From contig JAKOGI010000055.1 in the NCBI GenBank assembly GCA_029747015.1, positions 1,464,987 through 1,528,986 of the forward strand: DNA of 64,000 nt, written 5' to 3'. The position numbers were made by a program, and so were the translations under genes. The notes beneath the pieces were generated by a model. It did no database searches. It was not told where the DNA came from and saw only the letters and a program-made list of their open reading frames with translations. The first letter of the stretch is position 1; every line of letters begins with the position of its first letter. This stretch comes from Carnegiea gigantea (taxonomy: Eukaryota > Streptophyta > Magnoliopsida > Caryophyllales > Cactaceae). Below, one piece after another: positions 10,176 through 22,623 of this stretch.

Positions 10176-11547
10176 AGCATATTTTGGTGTCCGTTTTTTG
10201 GATGATTATCAAGTTCAGGATGTTAACTTTAAGTCCAATTGGTTTCATATCATTTGGAATTCATTTGGTTACTTAAAACAGTTCATCTCTTGAACCTGTC
10301 CGGATTGCATTGCAAAATGCACGGTTTTGGTTTTCTGGTTTGTTCAGGGGGCAAATGACGTCCAAATGCTACGATTCCAAATGGAGGGTAAACTAGACAT
10401 CTTGAGGTTTCCAACCATGTAAGAAACGTAACAAATAGTCATCATTTGAGGTGTCAAACATGCGTTGCAAGTGGAGGCAGAAACTGGCTGCTTGACACCC
10501 GGTTGCTTAGCTTGGTGGTTTTCCTCCTTCAAGGGTTTTGCTTAAGGTGGAAGGCTGCCAAGCAGGTCATTTTGAGCTGCTTGATCAAGCACCACTCAGC
10601 TACTTGAGAGAGAGACACGTGGAGCAAGTGAAACATCACCATTTTTCAAGCCCTCATTCGACCACTCAAGCATGACATGGCACACATGCATTCTTCAGTC
10701 CTTTTGAGGTGGCTAGCCATGCACTCTTACCTTCCTAGCTGGGAAAATGAGTCATCTACATTCCTTAGTGCATAGGAAAGGTTTAGGAAGATAATTTAAG
10801 TGCTTTGTAAAATAAGCTTTCAGCTTTTGGTTTGTATTAGAGTAACCCGTGTGTTAGGAAGTGATTAGCAAGTTTAATGACTTTCCTCCCTTGGAAGGAA
10901 AGCTCATTTGTGTACTCTCAAGGCCATATCAAGCCTTGTATGTTCATTTTGAAGCAATGGAGTTGAAATTTTCAGTTGAGAGAAAAGACTTTGTGTCTTG
11001 TGATTTCCTAAACACTTAACTTGCTTATCCTTAATTGTGGCCGATTAAGGTGGTGACCAAGTGAGTCTCAATCTTTGGTTAGGTGGTGAATCTTATCCTA
11101 ATCTAAGATTGAGGGCCCTAAGCTAAAGGATTAGTGGTGTATCTTATCTAATCATCTAGCTTAGAACTATCCAAGTTTCATTAAACACTCTTGAAGTTCA
11201 CAAACTAATTCTTGGTTTCACTCCTCTCAAACCATGAATTACCTTTGTTCTTCTTAGTGTCTTTTTATCCTCCTTTACTTCCCTCACTTCCTTCCTCCTT
11301 TGATTCCTCTTATCCACACAAAATCAAGCCTTGACATAGCTGATTGCATCGAACTTCCAACAATCTTCAAAGCTACCTCAAACCGTGGAAAGGAACTTAC
11401 CTAGGCAAGCTAGGCAGCGAGTTAGCACGGTCACCCCGTGCCCTTGAGCACGACCGTGCCACCCCTGGCCGTAAGAGTTTGCTTGTTTTCTAGCCTCCTT
11501 TGACGTGAGTTAACTGGGGTTGCTATCCTTCCCTTGGACTTACATCA
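10004..11547 (+). repeat. Family A 3' LTR (right end of array)
   Basis: 1544-bp LTR from TGATGGAGG to TTACATCA, clearly homologous to 3919-5480 with scattered substitutions. The TATA position reads tatcaa. The palindromic cluster is at about 11426-11472. It is followed directly by caaat and then family F internal sequence, which shows that the array is inserted in F; the matching TSD lies left of the window. Confidence 0.92.
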
Positions 11548-12404
11548 CAAATTAAGAGATTGTGCACTTCAATGGAGGAAGAATTACAAGTTTAAGAGAT
11601 GAAAGTAAGGAAAAGAGAAGGTGAGAACTTGGAAGATGTTGAGGAGTAAGTTGATGGGTGTCTTTTACCCAGCCACTTACAAGCTCAAAGATGTTTCTGC
11701 ACTTCATAAGAAGAATGGCTCAAAGTTCTCTTGTTTGGGCATCCTTTTTAACAAGGGAAGTCCAAAGAGTTTTCGTGCTTCTAGCCTTCCTAACTTGCTA
11801 CCCTTGAAGGAAGTCATCTCCTGTGAAGATGAAGAGGTAAATGAATAGGACGAAGGCTTAAATCTGTTGATCTATCTCCATCTTTGATGTAGTACGATGA
11901 TGAAGAACTCTTAGACTTTGAAGACTATGGTGATGAAGCACTCTTAGAGTTTGATGAGTTAGAAGAAACCTCGGTTCCTTGATCTTTTGGTGAGGAAGAA
12001 GAGCTAGCCTTTAAGGGGGAACTCCATCTCTCTCTTTACAATGCCAAATGCATTCATCAAGCCGAGAAAGTAGAGATAACAAGAGATTTCTACTCCTCAT
12101 CTTGGTTAGTCTCCTCTCGTGAGTCCCTCTGCTTTCGATCTTTTCATCCTTGGCCACAAAATAAGCAACCACAAACCCACAAGTGTTTTGCCGATGCCTT
12201 CACCCATGACTTTACATCATAAAACCCTAAAGTGAGACCTAAGATGTTTGATGGTTCCTTTTCCATGGCTGAGAAAGTCAAAGGAAACCAAAACAAGAGT
12301 GAAATGCTCATCCCCTTACAAGAGCCCATATACAGGAAGTCTAACAAAATTCCCCCATAAGAGCCTGAGAATTTGAGGGCAAATTCTTGCCAATCGGGGG
12401 ACGG
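11548..12404 (+). pseudogene. Family F internal region F0 (5' part missing)
   Basis: Begins in the middle of the gag-like frame where the A array interrupts it. A readable segment at 11621-11848 corresponds to the end of the gag part (RTWKMLRSKLMGVFYP...) and stops at the in-frame TAG found at the same place in all F copies. Downstream is an acidic stretch similar to the other copies but broken by stops, then the purine tract ccaatcgggggacgg before LTR Fa. No enzyme domain. Confidence 0.75.
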
Positions 12405-13544
12405 TGATACACATATGGGGGCCATGATATGCCCATGAGGTGCATTGATGGGGATCGAGTGCAAGGTCCATTAAAGTGCAAAGGGGTCCAAGGTGCCATC
12501 CATGAGGTGAGAAACATCCTTGAAGATCAAGGATGCTACTATCTATATTAGTACAGCACAATCATTAACTTTGTGATTATGGTTACCTAATGTTTGGGTG
12601 ACATGAGTCCAATATTTTTCCAAGGTTTAAGTTAGAAAGCTAGCTTTCCAATAAAGCAAATTTCAAGTCATTTCGACTTCATTTGCCCATCCGAATCAGA
12701 TCTCAAAGTCTAATTATGCAATCTGCCCAGTTAAGCCAGTTCATTTCCCGGGTTTGTGGGACCGTTTTTCCTAACCTTGGATTAACTTAGGAAAAGAAAA
12801 TAAAATGTTTGGAATCCTTTTTGAGTGAAAATAAAGGGAAGTGAAAGAGTTTTAAGTCAAATTCAAAGGTAAGGATTTAAAATGAAGCAAGTTCAGAATA
12901 GGTGCAGCCTGTTTTTAGCAGGGAGTCACTTATTTTTATCAGGATACAACTATCAAATGGCTGGGAATCAGAGGCTCTAAGAGGTCTTAGCTAAAAACAA
13001 ACACTTAGGGCTTTCTCCTAGCTTTTGAATGACCCAATTTGGAAATGTATTTTTGAAATTATGCTTGTCTGAAGTTGAGGTTATAGTTCAAAATAGTACT
13101 GATAGTTTTTTACTTTTGCTTTTGTACTTGCTTACTTTTTGGTTTCCCCCTTTCTTCTATTTGGTTGGTTGTTTGGCCTTGTTTTTCCCCCTTGCTTTCT
13201 GATTGTTTGAGTTAGGGAGGCCTTCATCTTGTAAACTAACTTTTGAGATATATGAATTGGTTGAGTTTGAACTCCCTTAACTTTCTCCGTCTTGCTTATC
13301 TCAAGTCTAGCTCACTACAGTGGTGACCAAGGGTCCTTTAAGATTAATTAAGTGGTGATATCTTATCTTAACTAACCTAAAAGGGGTGCTCTAAGATTCT
13401 TGGTCGTGATATCTTGTGCAAGAGCCTTAGTCATCTATCTATCTTGTTCTTGCGCACAAACCGTACCCTTCTTTCTCCCCCTCTTCCATTAGCTACTTGA
13501 GATCTCTTCTTTATTCTTCATTCTAAGGACTCAAAAGAGCATCA
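12405..13544 (+). repeat. Family F LTR Fa
   Basis: 1140-bp LTR, TGATACACAT to AGCATCA, followed by the degraded primer-binding site TGGTATAAGAGG at 13547-13558. It includes the stem-loop module with TGGTGATATCTTAT loops (about 13310-13440). It is shared between F0 and F1. Confidence 0.85.
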
Positions 13545-13862
13545 ACTGGTATAAGAGGTATTGGCTGGTCTCCTAGGCCATAGCTTTCAACGCCGAGCAC
13601 ATCCCCTTAGCCCAAACACAAAACCAACCCACAAAGAACCCCTATACTTCGGGCACCATACCTCCATTGAGCAACATCAAGAAAGAGCTAGCCTTTATTA
13701 AGATTAAGTTGATTAGCCTTGAAATCCCAAGATTTCAAGGCTAAAAGGATGAGTTCACAACTTGGTTGTCCAAGATGGAGCAAGTGTTTGCTTGTTATAA
13801 TCCTCGTGACCAAGAGAAGTTCAAGATGGTTGTTTCAAGGTTGAGGGATTGTGCACTTCAAG
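13545..13862 (+). pseudogene. Family F internal region F1, 5' part
   Basis: Leader plus the start of the gag-like frame (homologous to MPSLRN...KKELA in F3; here an in-frame TAA follows IPRFQG). It is interrupted at 13862 by the reverse-strand G element. The sequence resumes at 20643 with a repeated TTCAAG, the target-site duplication. Confidence 0.8.
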
Positions 13863-14969
13863 TGATGTATGTGTGCGTGGAAAGCGATCCAAATCAAACT
13901 CAAACTCAAAACAAACCAAAGTGAAGAGAAATGAAAGATGGATGAGATGGAAGAAGATCTTCACCACACAAGAAAAGGATAGAACAAGATCTTGTAATTG
14001 AGATAATACTTCACGGAGCCACTCAATGACTTGATCTTGGGCTAATTCTCTTGTCTTAACCGAGGAATCACTCCAATGGAGAAGATAGAGAACCTAGAAC
14101 ACCACTTGAATTTTCCACAATTCAAGATATAGAACTAGGAATTTTAGATGCACTTTTGAGAAACACACTCAAAGTACTTGTATTGCTTTTGGAAATCTCA
14201 TACAATCTAAATGACAAGCATCACACACCCCTCCTCTTTTATAAGCTCAGCAAAAGACAACCAAAAGACTCAACAACTCCTAACAATTAAAACTAGCCAA
14301 TGAAAAGCCTAAGTAAAATGAAAAGACTCATCATAAAAGGGGTGGGGGAGGTTACAAGGAATATTCTAGGATTTCTATCAGCTGATTATCTCCATCTAGA
14401 AGCCTCCAAAACGTGCACAATATCAGCCACACAAACACATGTAACCGAAGACTCTTCACTTTCCCAGAATTAATCCTTGCAGCTGCCTCAACTTCAACAG
14501 CGTATATCTTCCAGAATACTCGGCCAAAACACGCGTTCTTGGGCTTGCTAGAAAGCCCTGGACGTCTATTTTCCAGAATGGGCTCATTTGCTCAATTTGG
14601 ATAAGCGGTTTAAAAGTTATGGCCCAAACAATGCACCTATCTCAGACTGGACTGGATCAGAATAATGTCCCTTTGAGTGATATTTTGCCCAATCAAATGA
14701 CGTCCAAATTAAACAAACTTGGGCTTATTTTAAAGCTGAAATCTTAAGCTTCCAAAGCATATGGGGCCTCAAGTTGTGGGTCTACTTGAGCTTGTCCAAA
14801 AGTTGCCACAGAAATTACCTTCCGCAGGGACGAATCGGGCACTAATTCTTCCGAAAGGAATAAAACTTTTCTACAGAGTTTTGCCACGTCTTTGACTTCT
14901 TGAAGCTTAATTGGGTCTTCCTTGGGCTGGGCTTGATGGTCTTTGGGCCGTTCATGATGGTCTCCATCA
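13863..14969 (-). repeat. G1 3' LTR
   Basis: 1107 bp. Read on the reverse strand it starts TGATGGAGACCATCA (a short perfect hairpin) and ends CACATACATCA. The polypurine tract GGGGGGAA (reverse strand, 14970-14977) abuts it. The polyprotein tail is encoded in its first ~225 bases. Confidence 0.92.
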
Positions 14970-17900
14970 TTCCCCCCGGGTGAGTGAAAGTTTGCCCTCA
15001 AACTAGGAAGGGGCTCATCAGTAAAATAGGGGCTAAGGTCGGAGACATTGAATGTGGATGAAACTCTATAATCTCCGGGAAGATCAACCTTGTAAGCATT
15101 AGGCCCAACCTTCTCAAGGATCTCAAAGGGCCCATCAGATGAAGGCATCAACTTAGATTTTCTTTTAGAAGGAAAACGTTCCTTTCGCAGGTGAATCCAA
15201 ACCAAGTCTCCAGTCTGAAAATGTACCTCTTTCCGGTGCTTGTTGGCGCTTTGCATGGCTCTCTCATTAGCCTTGGCTATGTTGTCACGAACGCGAGCAT
15301 GAAGTTCTTGAATTTCCATGGCTCGTTTCTCGGCTTCCCAACTAAGTTTTGTAGGAGTGGGAATAGGAATAAGATCCAACGGACTCCTGGGATTATAGCC
15401 ATAGACAACTTGAAAAGGAGAGAGGTGGGTGGACTTGCTAGGCACTCGATTGAATGCAAACTCGGCATGGGGCAACAACTCATCCCAATTCTTCAAATGC
15501 TTCTTCACAAGGACTCGTAGTAAAGTACCCAAAGTCCTATTAGTGACTTCAGTTTGTCCATCGGTTTAGGGATGACATGTTGTGCTAAACTTGAGTTGAG
15601 TACCCAATTTACGCCACAAAGTGAGCCAAAAGTGACTAAGGAACTTAGGGTCACGATCGGATACCATACTCTTAGGAATGCCATGTAGTCTCACAATTTC
15701 CTTGAAGTACAAGTTAGCCAATTGAGTAGCATCATTAGTAGTGTGGCAAGGGATGAAATGCGCCATCTTGGAAAATCGGTCCACAACTACTATAATGGAA
15801 TCCTTGTTCCTTTGGGTTCTAGGCAAACCCATAATGAAGTCCAAACTAATATCTTCCCAAGGGGCTTGAGGAATAGGAAGAGGGGAGTACAAGCCTTGGG
15901 GCAACGCATGGCTCTTAGCCATTTGACAAGTAGAACATCTTTTGATGAATGCTCTACATCTCTTGACAGCTTTGGCCAATAGTAGTGTTCCTTCAACATT
16001 GCTCTTGTCTTCTGTACACCGAAATGGCCGGCTAGGGCTCCTCCATGTAGCTCTTGGATAAGGAGCTCTCTAAATCCGCATTGAGGAATGCAAAGGCGTG
16101 AGCCTTTAAATAGGAACCCATCTTCTAAGTGAAACAACCCATGGGGGTGCTTAGAACACCTCTCAAAAATATCCTTAAAATCATCATCTTTGGAGTACAA
16201 GTCTTTCACAATCTCAAAACCAAGTACTTTAGTACTCAAAGTGGAGAGTAACAAGTACCTACGAGAGAGTGCATCGGCTCCTTTGTTGAGAGTCCCTGCC
16301 TTATGTTGGATGGTGAAATGGAAGGATTGAAGATACTCTACCCATTTAGCATGTCTAGGGCCGAGTTTGTATTGTCCTTGAATGTACTTGAGAGCTTCAT
16401 GATCAGAATGGAGATTGAATTCTCCTCCAACAAGATAATGACGCCAATGCTCCAATGCTCTAATGATAGCATAAAACTCCTTGTCGTAGGTGGAGTACTT
16501 CTTCTTGGCATCGTTGAGCTTCTCACTAAAGAAGGCAATGGGTCTCTTCTCTTGAGATAGGACAGCTCCAATTCCTACCCCGGATGCATCACATTCAACT
16601 TCAAAAACTTTGGCAAAATCGGGCAAGGCTAGGACGGGAGCACTAGTGAGTTTCTTCTTGATCTCTTCAAAGGCTTGTTGTGCTTGCTCGTTCCAAGAAA
16701 ATTCTTTGCCTTTAATTACCTCGGTCATAGGAGCCACAATGGTGCTGAAATTTCGGATGAATCTCCGGTACAATGATGCTAGGCCATGGAAACTCCTTAC
16801 TTGAGTGATAGATGTAGGAGTAGGCCATTCTTGGATAGCCTTGATCTTGCTATCATCAACTTGAAGACCTTGGGCAGACATAATGAAACCCAAGAATACC
16901 ACTTGAGGGATGAAGAAATAACATTTCTCCATATTGCCATAGAGTTGCTCTTGAGAAAGGATCTCCAAAACTTATTGCAAGTGTTGGGCATGCTCTTCTT
17001 CGGTCTTGCTATGGACCAAAATATCATCAAAGTAGACAACAACACAAATGCCAATGAGGGGCTTTAGAACTTGGTTCATAAGCCTCATGAAAGTGCTAGG
17101 GGCATTAGTAAGCCCAAATGGCATCACAAGCCACTCATACAAACCTCCTTTAGTCTTAAAGGCGGTTTTCCATTCATCACCTTCAAAGATCCGGATTTGA
17201 TAGTAGCCACTTCATAAATCAATCTTGGAAAAGATAGCGGCTCCATGGAGTTCATCAAGTAGATCTTCCAATTTTGGAATAGGATACCGGTACTTGATAG
17301 TGATTTTGTTAATAGCCCGGCTATCCACACACATGTGCATGCTACCGTCCTTTTTAGGAACAAGGAGGGCGGGCACGGCACATGGACTCAAACTCTCCCG
17401 AATTAAACCCTTGGATAAGACGTCATCTACTTGTCTTTGGATTTCTTGAGTTTCACTAGGAGACATCCGGTAGGCCAGCTTGTTGGGAAGAACGGAACCG
17501 GGAATGAGGTCTATCTTGTGTTGGATGGATCTAGGAGGGGGAAGGCCATGTGGGATCTCTTGTGGAAAGACATGATGGTAGGTTTGAAGGAGAGGGGTGA
17601 GTAGTGGATGTGTGGGAGATGGTGGCTTAGGTTCCTCTTGTAGAAGAATCAAGTCTTTGAAAGACTCAAATTCATGGTGCTCGGATTTGAGGAGAGTGGT
17701 GAGAAAGACATCCAAGTGAGGATTGTCTTTCGGTCTAGTGGTGGAGGGAATTTTGAGAGGAGTAAGGGTAATCTTTTTGTGGTCTTTTTGGAAAGAATAA
17801 GTGTTCATCCGGCCATCATGGATGACACTTCTATCAAATAGCCACGGTCTACCCAACAAAATATGACAAGCATCCATAGGGACAATGTCACACCATATCT

Positions 17901-19274
17901 CATCCTTATAATTTTTCCCAATTGAAAAAGAAACAAGACATCGGTGAGTGATTTGCAAACCCTTGCCTTGGTTCAACCATTGAATGGTGTAGGGATTGGG
18001 GCGAGGAGAGACTTGCAGCTTGAGCTTATCAACCATTGTCTTGGAAGCAACATTGGCACACCTTCCACCATCAATAATGAGGGAGCATACCTTGTTTCCC
18101 ACGGTACACCTTGTGTGGAATATAGCTTCTCTTTGCTCCATGTCTTCTTGAGTGGCAAATCCACTCAATGCCCGGCGGATGACTAGCAATTCTCCTTCAT
18201 CGGGGCCTTCTTCAACTTCTTCCAAGCTTCCTTCTTCAAAATGTTCTCCTTCTTCTTCTTCATATGCATGTTCTTCACATGCTTCTTGATATTCTCCTAA
18301 GGAAACAATCCTTTTGTTTGGACACTCTGAGGCATACTGTCCCATTTCTTGGCAACGAAAACATCGAACCTTGTCCTTGGATTTAGGCTCTTGTGTGGAG
18401 GGCTTAGGAGGGGTTGGAGTGGTGTTTTTGGCTTGTGGAGGGTTTTGAGGTCTAGGAGGGTAGTAGGGAGGTCTTTGTGTGGAGTGGGGACGAGAAAGAG
18501 GTTTGGACAAGATGCTCTTTCCCTTAGATTTCTTTTGTTGCTCTACCTTATAGGCTAGAGAACTCAAGTCATCTAGGGATGAATAGGGTTGCAACTCAAT
18601 TACATGAGCAATGGACTCATCAAGACCGGTCAAGTATCTTACCAAGGTTTGTGAGTCGTCTTCTTTCAAATCACATTTGAGTAGGAGTTGTTCAAACTCC
18701 CGAGTGTATTCTTCACACTCTTGGATCCTTGCTTGAGTCGATGGAGCTTGAGATAATTGTCTTGCACATAGTAAGAGGGAAGAAACTTGGCCTTAAGCTT
18801 TTCTTTCATTTTGGCCTAAGTTCTGATTTTTCCCTTGCCATTCCTTGCTCTTTTAGCTCCAAGATTAGCCCAGCAAATTGAAGCATATTTTCTGAGTTTA
18901 AGGGCTACAAGTTTTACCTTCTTGTCCTCTGGGATGTCCTCGTACTCAAAGATTCGCTCAATGGTATGCAACCAATCGAGGAACAAATCCGGGTCAAGTT
19001 GACCTTCAAATTCGGAGATGTCAATTCGGACACCACCAATATTGCCTCCTTGCTTTCGTCTCCATGGGGCTTCCTCATCACTTGAATTGGCACGGGAGTG
19101 AAGGACTTCCTCTTCAGATTCGACCACCGGTTCATGAGGGTGAGAGGATGTGGGGCTATGAACCCACCTTCTTTTCTCCTCTAAGAGTTGGCCAAGCTGT
19201 GTCCGGAGATATGTAACCTGGGCTTCCAACTCCTCTGCTCTTGCTTGATCGCTTCTTGTAGACTTAGTAGACAT
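14744..19274 (-). pseudogene. G1 gag-pol, multiply broken
   Basis: Starts with MSTKSTRSDQ at 19274 and ends inside the 3' LTR at 14744. Recognisable in order: gag core (EFEGQLDPDLFLDWLHTIERIF), zinc knuckle CFRCQEMGQYASEC (the usual histidine position reads Q), protease IIDGGR, RT YFDD, RNase H ECDAS, integrase HHCC site, D, D35E and a GPF-type module. Breaks: TGG to TAG near 18816, a one-base loss near 18719, TGA at 17212-17214 inside RT, TAA near 16973, a one-base loss near 15965, TAA near 15567. The RT stop is also present in G2. The knuckle change and the last residue of IIDGGR (S in relatives) suggest a long-dead copy. Confidence 0.9.
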
Positions 19275-19314
19275 GTTGAAGTGCTTTGGGGGAAGAAAAT
19301 GCTACTAGGGAAGG

Positions 19315-19422
19315 TGGCACGGGCGTGTAGTGAGGCACGAGGTGGTCGTGCTTTGCTTCGACTTGTGAAATGCAGATTTTGAAGGAGGCACGGTCGTGCT
19401 CCTTGGCACGGGCGACCGTGCA
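19315..19422 (-). other. CACGG/CCGTG palindrome cluster, G1 leader
   Basis: Motifs such as ggcacgggcgtg and ggcacggtcgtgc lie between the primer-binding site and gag (reverse strand), matching the G2 cluster at 52132-52240. The same type of motif occurs in A, B, D, E and H. Confidence 0.7.
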
Positions 19423-19519
19423 TAGGTTCGGGTTTGTGGGTGAAGCTATTGCAGGGGTGTTTTTATATTTTGACTTTTGGGATGTATTTGGGTGTGATGT
19501 GGGTCTCTTAAAAACCTTG

Positions 19520-19531
19520 GCTCTGATACCA
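19520..19531 (-). other. G1 primer-binding site
   Basis: Reverse complement reads TGGTATCAGAGC, two bases inside the 5' LTR boundary; initiator-Met tRNA type. Confidence 0.92.
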
Positions 19532-19533
19532 AT

Positions 19534-20642
19534 TGATGTATGTGTGCGTGGAAAGTGATCCAAATCAAACTCAAACTCAAAACAAACCAAAGTGAAAAGA
19601 GAAATGAAAGATGGATGAGATGGAAGAAGATCTTCACCACACAAGAAAAGGATAGAACAAGATCTTGTAATTGAGATAATCCTTCACGGAGCCACTCAAT
19701 GACTTGATCTTGGGCTAATTCTCTTGTCTTAACCGAGGAATCACTCCAATGGAGAAGATAGAGAACCTAGAACACCACTTGAATTTGCCACAATTCAAGA
19801 TATAGAACTAGGAATTTTAGATGCACTTTTGAGAAACACACTCAAATTACTTGTATTGCTTTTGGAAATCTCATACAATCTGAATGACAAGCATCACACG
19901 CCCCTCCCCTTTTATAAGCTCAGCAAAAGACAACCAAAAGACTCAACAACTCCTAACAATTAAAACTAGCCAATGAAAAGACTAAGTAAAATGAAAAGAC
20001 TCATCATAAAAGGGGTGGGGGAGGTTACAAGGAATATTCTAGGATTTCTATCAGCTGATTATCTCCATCTAGAAGCCTCCAAAACGTGCACAATATCAGC
20101 CACACAAACACATGTAACCGAAGACTCTTCACTTTCCCAGAATTAATCCTTGCAGCTGCCTCAACTTCAACAGAGTATATATTCTAGAATACTCGGCCAA
20201 AACACGCGTTCTTGGGCTTGCTAGAAAACCCTGGAAGTCTATTTTCCAGAATGGGCTCATTTGCTCAATTTGGATAAGCGGTTTAAAAGTTATGGCCCAA
20301 ACAATGCACCTATCTCAGACTAGACTGGATCAGAATAATGTACCTTTGAGTGATATTTTGCCCAATCAAATGACGTCCAAATTAAACAAACTTGGGCTTA
20401 TTTTAAAGCTGAAATCTTAAGCTTCCAAAGCATATGGGCCCTCAAGGTGTGGGTCTACTTGAGCTTGTCCAAAAGTTACCACAGAAATTACCTTCTGCAG
20501 GGACGAATCGGGCACTAATTCTTCCGGAAGGAATAAAACTTTTCTACAGAGTTTTGCCACGTCTTTGACTTCTTGAAGCTTGATTGAACCTTCCTTGGGC
20601 TGGGCTTGATTGTATTTGGGCCGTTCATGATGGTGTCCATCA
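19534..20642 (-). repeat. G1 5' LTR
   Basis: 1109 bp, matching 13863-14969. It has a TATA box (TATAAAAG on the reverse strand, 19909-19916) and the short stem-loop with loop GTGGCA. The outer end reads ...GTCCATCA, followed by TTCAAG. Confidence 0.92.
19909..19916 (-). promoter_or_regulatory. TATA box of G1 5' LTR
   Basis: TATAAAAG on the reverse strand, at the same LTR position in G2 (51638-51645 and 57312-57319) and in B (TATAAAAAG at 60909). Probable promoter, by position and conservation. Confidence 0.65.
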
Positions 20643-21482
20643 TTCAAGGGTGGAAGAATTGCAAGTTTAAGAGAAGAAAGGAAAAGAGAAGGTAAGAACT
20701 TTGAAGATGTTGAGGAGTAAGTTGATGGGTGTCTTTTACCTACCCACTTGCATGCTCAAAGATATTTCTCCACTTCCTAAGAAGAATGGCTCAAAGCCCC
20801 CTTGTATGGACATCCTTTTTAACAATGGAAGTCCAATGAGTTTTCGTACTTCTACCCTTCCTACCTTGCTACCCTTAAAGAAAGTCATCTCTTATGAACA
20901 TGCGGAGGTGAATGAATAGGAAGAAGGTTTAAATCCATTTGATCTACCTCTCACCTTTGATGATGATGGTCATGAAGGGCTTATAGGCTTTCAACACTAT
21001 GCTGATGAGGAGCTCTTAGACTTTGAAGAGTTAGGAAAAACCTTGGTTCCTTCATCTTTTTGTGAGGAAGAAGAACTACCTTGTAAAGAGGAACTCCACC
21101 TCTCTCTTTATAATGCTAAATGTTTTCATCAAGCAGACAATGTAGAGGTAATAAGAGACTTCTTTTCCACATCTTTGTTAGTCTCCTCTCATTGGTCCAT
21201 TTGCTTTCGATCCTTTCATCATTGGCCACAAAATAAGCGACCACAAACCCACAAGTGTTTTGCCTATGCCCTCACCCACGACTTTACATCACAAAATTCG
21301 AAAGTGAGACCTAAGCAGTTTTATGGTTCCTTTCCTGTGGTCGAGAAAGTCAGTGGAAACCAAACAGTGAGTGAAATGCTCATCCCTTTACAAGAGCCCA
21401 TATACAAAATGTGCCACAAAATTGTCCCACAAGAGCTTGAGAATTTGAGGGCAAATTCTCTCTAACAAGGGGGGATATTGCA
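20643..21482 (+). pseudogene. Family F internal region F1, 3' part
   Basis: Continuation of F1 after G1. The gag-like frame runs to the TAG at 20917-20919, then the same frame is open through 21465 (about 180 codons: acidic DEELLDFEELG stretch, then PSSFCEEEEL...HWPQNK and a tail ending RANSL). A CAA-to-TAA change closes it just before the purine tract. Non-autonomous gag-derived frame without a zinc knuckle. Confidence 0.78.
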
Positions 21483-22623
21483 CATATGAGGGGTAATGAT
21501 GTACCCATGGAGAGCATTGGTGGGGATCAAGTTCGTGGTCCATTAAAGCTTAATGGGGTCCAAGGTGCCATCCATGAAACATCCTTGGAGATTAGGTGAG
21601 CTACTGTTTGGATTAGCAGAACACAATTAGGAACTTAATGATTCTAGTTACCTAACTTTTGGGTGACATGAGTCCAATATTTTCCCAAAGGGTTTAAGCT
21701 TAGAAAGTTATCTTTCCAATAAAGCAAATTTTATGTGATTTGGACTTCATTTGTCCATTTAAATATGCTCTCAAAGTCCAGCTATACAATCTGTGAGTTA
21801 ACCCAGTTCATTACCTGATTTTGTGGGACTGTTTTTCCTAACGTTGGATTAACTTAGGAACTCAAAATCAAAGTTCTGGAATCCTTTTCCAACGAAAATT
21901 AACTGAAGTGAAAGAGTTTCAAGTCAAATTTAAAGTTGAGGTTTCAAAATGAAGCAAGTTCAGAATTGGTGCCGGCTATTTTTAGCAAGGAGTCACTTAT
22001 CTTCATCAGGATACAACTTTCAAACAGCAAGGAATCAGAGGCTCTAAGAGGTCTTACCTGAAAACAAACACCTAGGGCTTTCTCCTGGATTTTGAATGAC
22101 CCAATTTGGGCTTGTATTTTGGAAGTTATGCTTGTTTGAAGTTGAGGTTACAGTTTTAAACAGTACTGACAGCTTTTTGCTTTTACTTTCTACACTTGCC
22201 TACTTTTTGGTTGCCCCCTTTTTTCTTATTGGCCGATTGTTTGCATAGTTTTTCCCCCTTGATTGATGATTGTTAAAGGCCCCTTATTTCTGGTAAGGCC
22301 CTCAGTTTGTGAACCCATTTTTAAGATATATGAATTGGTTGAGTTTAAACTCCCTTAAGCTTCTCTCTCCTACTTATCTCTAGTCCAGCTCACTAGAGTG
22401 GTGACCAAAGGTCCTTTAAGATTAATTGAGTGGTGATATCTTATCTCAATTAACCTAAAAGGAGAGCTCTAAGATTCTTGGTGATGATATCTTATCCAAG
22501 ACCCTTAGTCATCTACCTATCTTGTTCTTGCTCACAAACCGTACCCCTCTTTCTCCCTCAATTCCATTAGCTTATTGAGATCTCTTCTTTGTTCTTCATT
22601 CTAATGACTCAAGAAGTGCATCA
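21483..22623 (+). repeat. Family F LTR Fb
   Basis: 1141 bp. The start is mutated (TATTGCAC where others have TGATGCA-like), the end is GTGCATCA, and an intact primer-binding site TGGTATCAGAGC follows at 22626-22637. It contains a clear stem-loop module: HP1 CTCTAGT/ACTAGAG (22378-22398); HP2 with 19-nt arms 22412-22430 and 22445-22463 (17 of 19) and loop TGGTGATATCTTAT; HP3 22469-22508 with loop TGATGATATCTTAT. Confidence 0.87.

Larger units (their letters stand above)
1..11547 (+). mobile_element. Family A Ty3/gypsy head-to-tail array, left end outside window
   Basis: Two A internal regions (1-3918 and 5481-10003) lie in the same orientation and share a single LTR (3919-5480), with another LTR at 10004-11547. 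A normal pair of neighbouring elements would have two LTRs and a TSD between them, so this is an LTR-sharing tandem, the usual product of unequal crossover between LTRs. The array ends in family F internal sequence at 11548. The left LTR and the matching TSD lie outside the window, so the insertion cannot be fully delimited. The integrase C-terminal half and its GPF-type module resemble plant chromovirus integrases, possibly the CRM lineage, but no chromodomain is recognisable and that assignment is tentative. Confidence 0.85.
13863..20642 (-). mobile_element. Family G complete Ty3/gypsy element G1
   Basis: A 6780-bp element on the reverse strand with two LTRs (1107 and 1109 bp), primer-binding site, degraded gag-pol and polypurine tract, inserted in F1. 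It is flanked by TTCAAG at 13857-13862 and 20643-20648 (a 5-bp TSD with one chance extra base, or 6 bp). By hand count the LTRs differ at roughly 25-30 positions (about 2.5%), so it is older than G2 and E. Confidence 0.92.

Noticed and set aside
12600..13300. ORF-poor AT-rich stretch as a separate intergenic region
   Set aside because: It is part of F LTR Fa and matches 21650-22330, 23800-24480 and 26100-26790.
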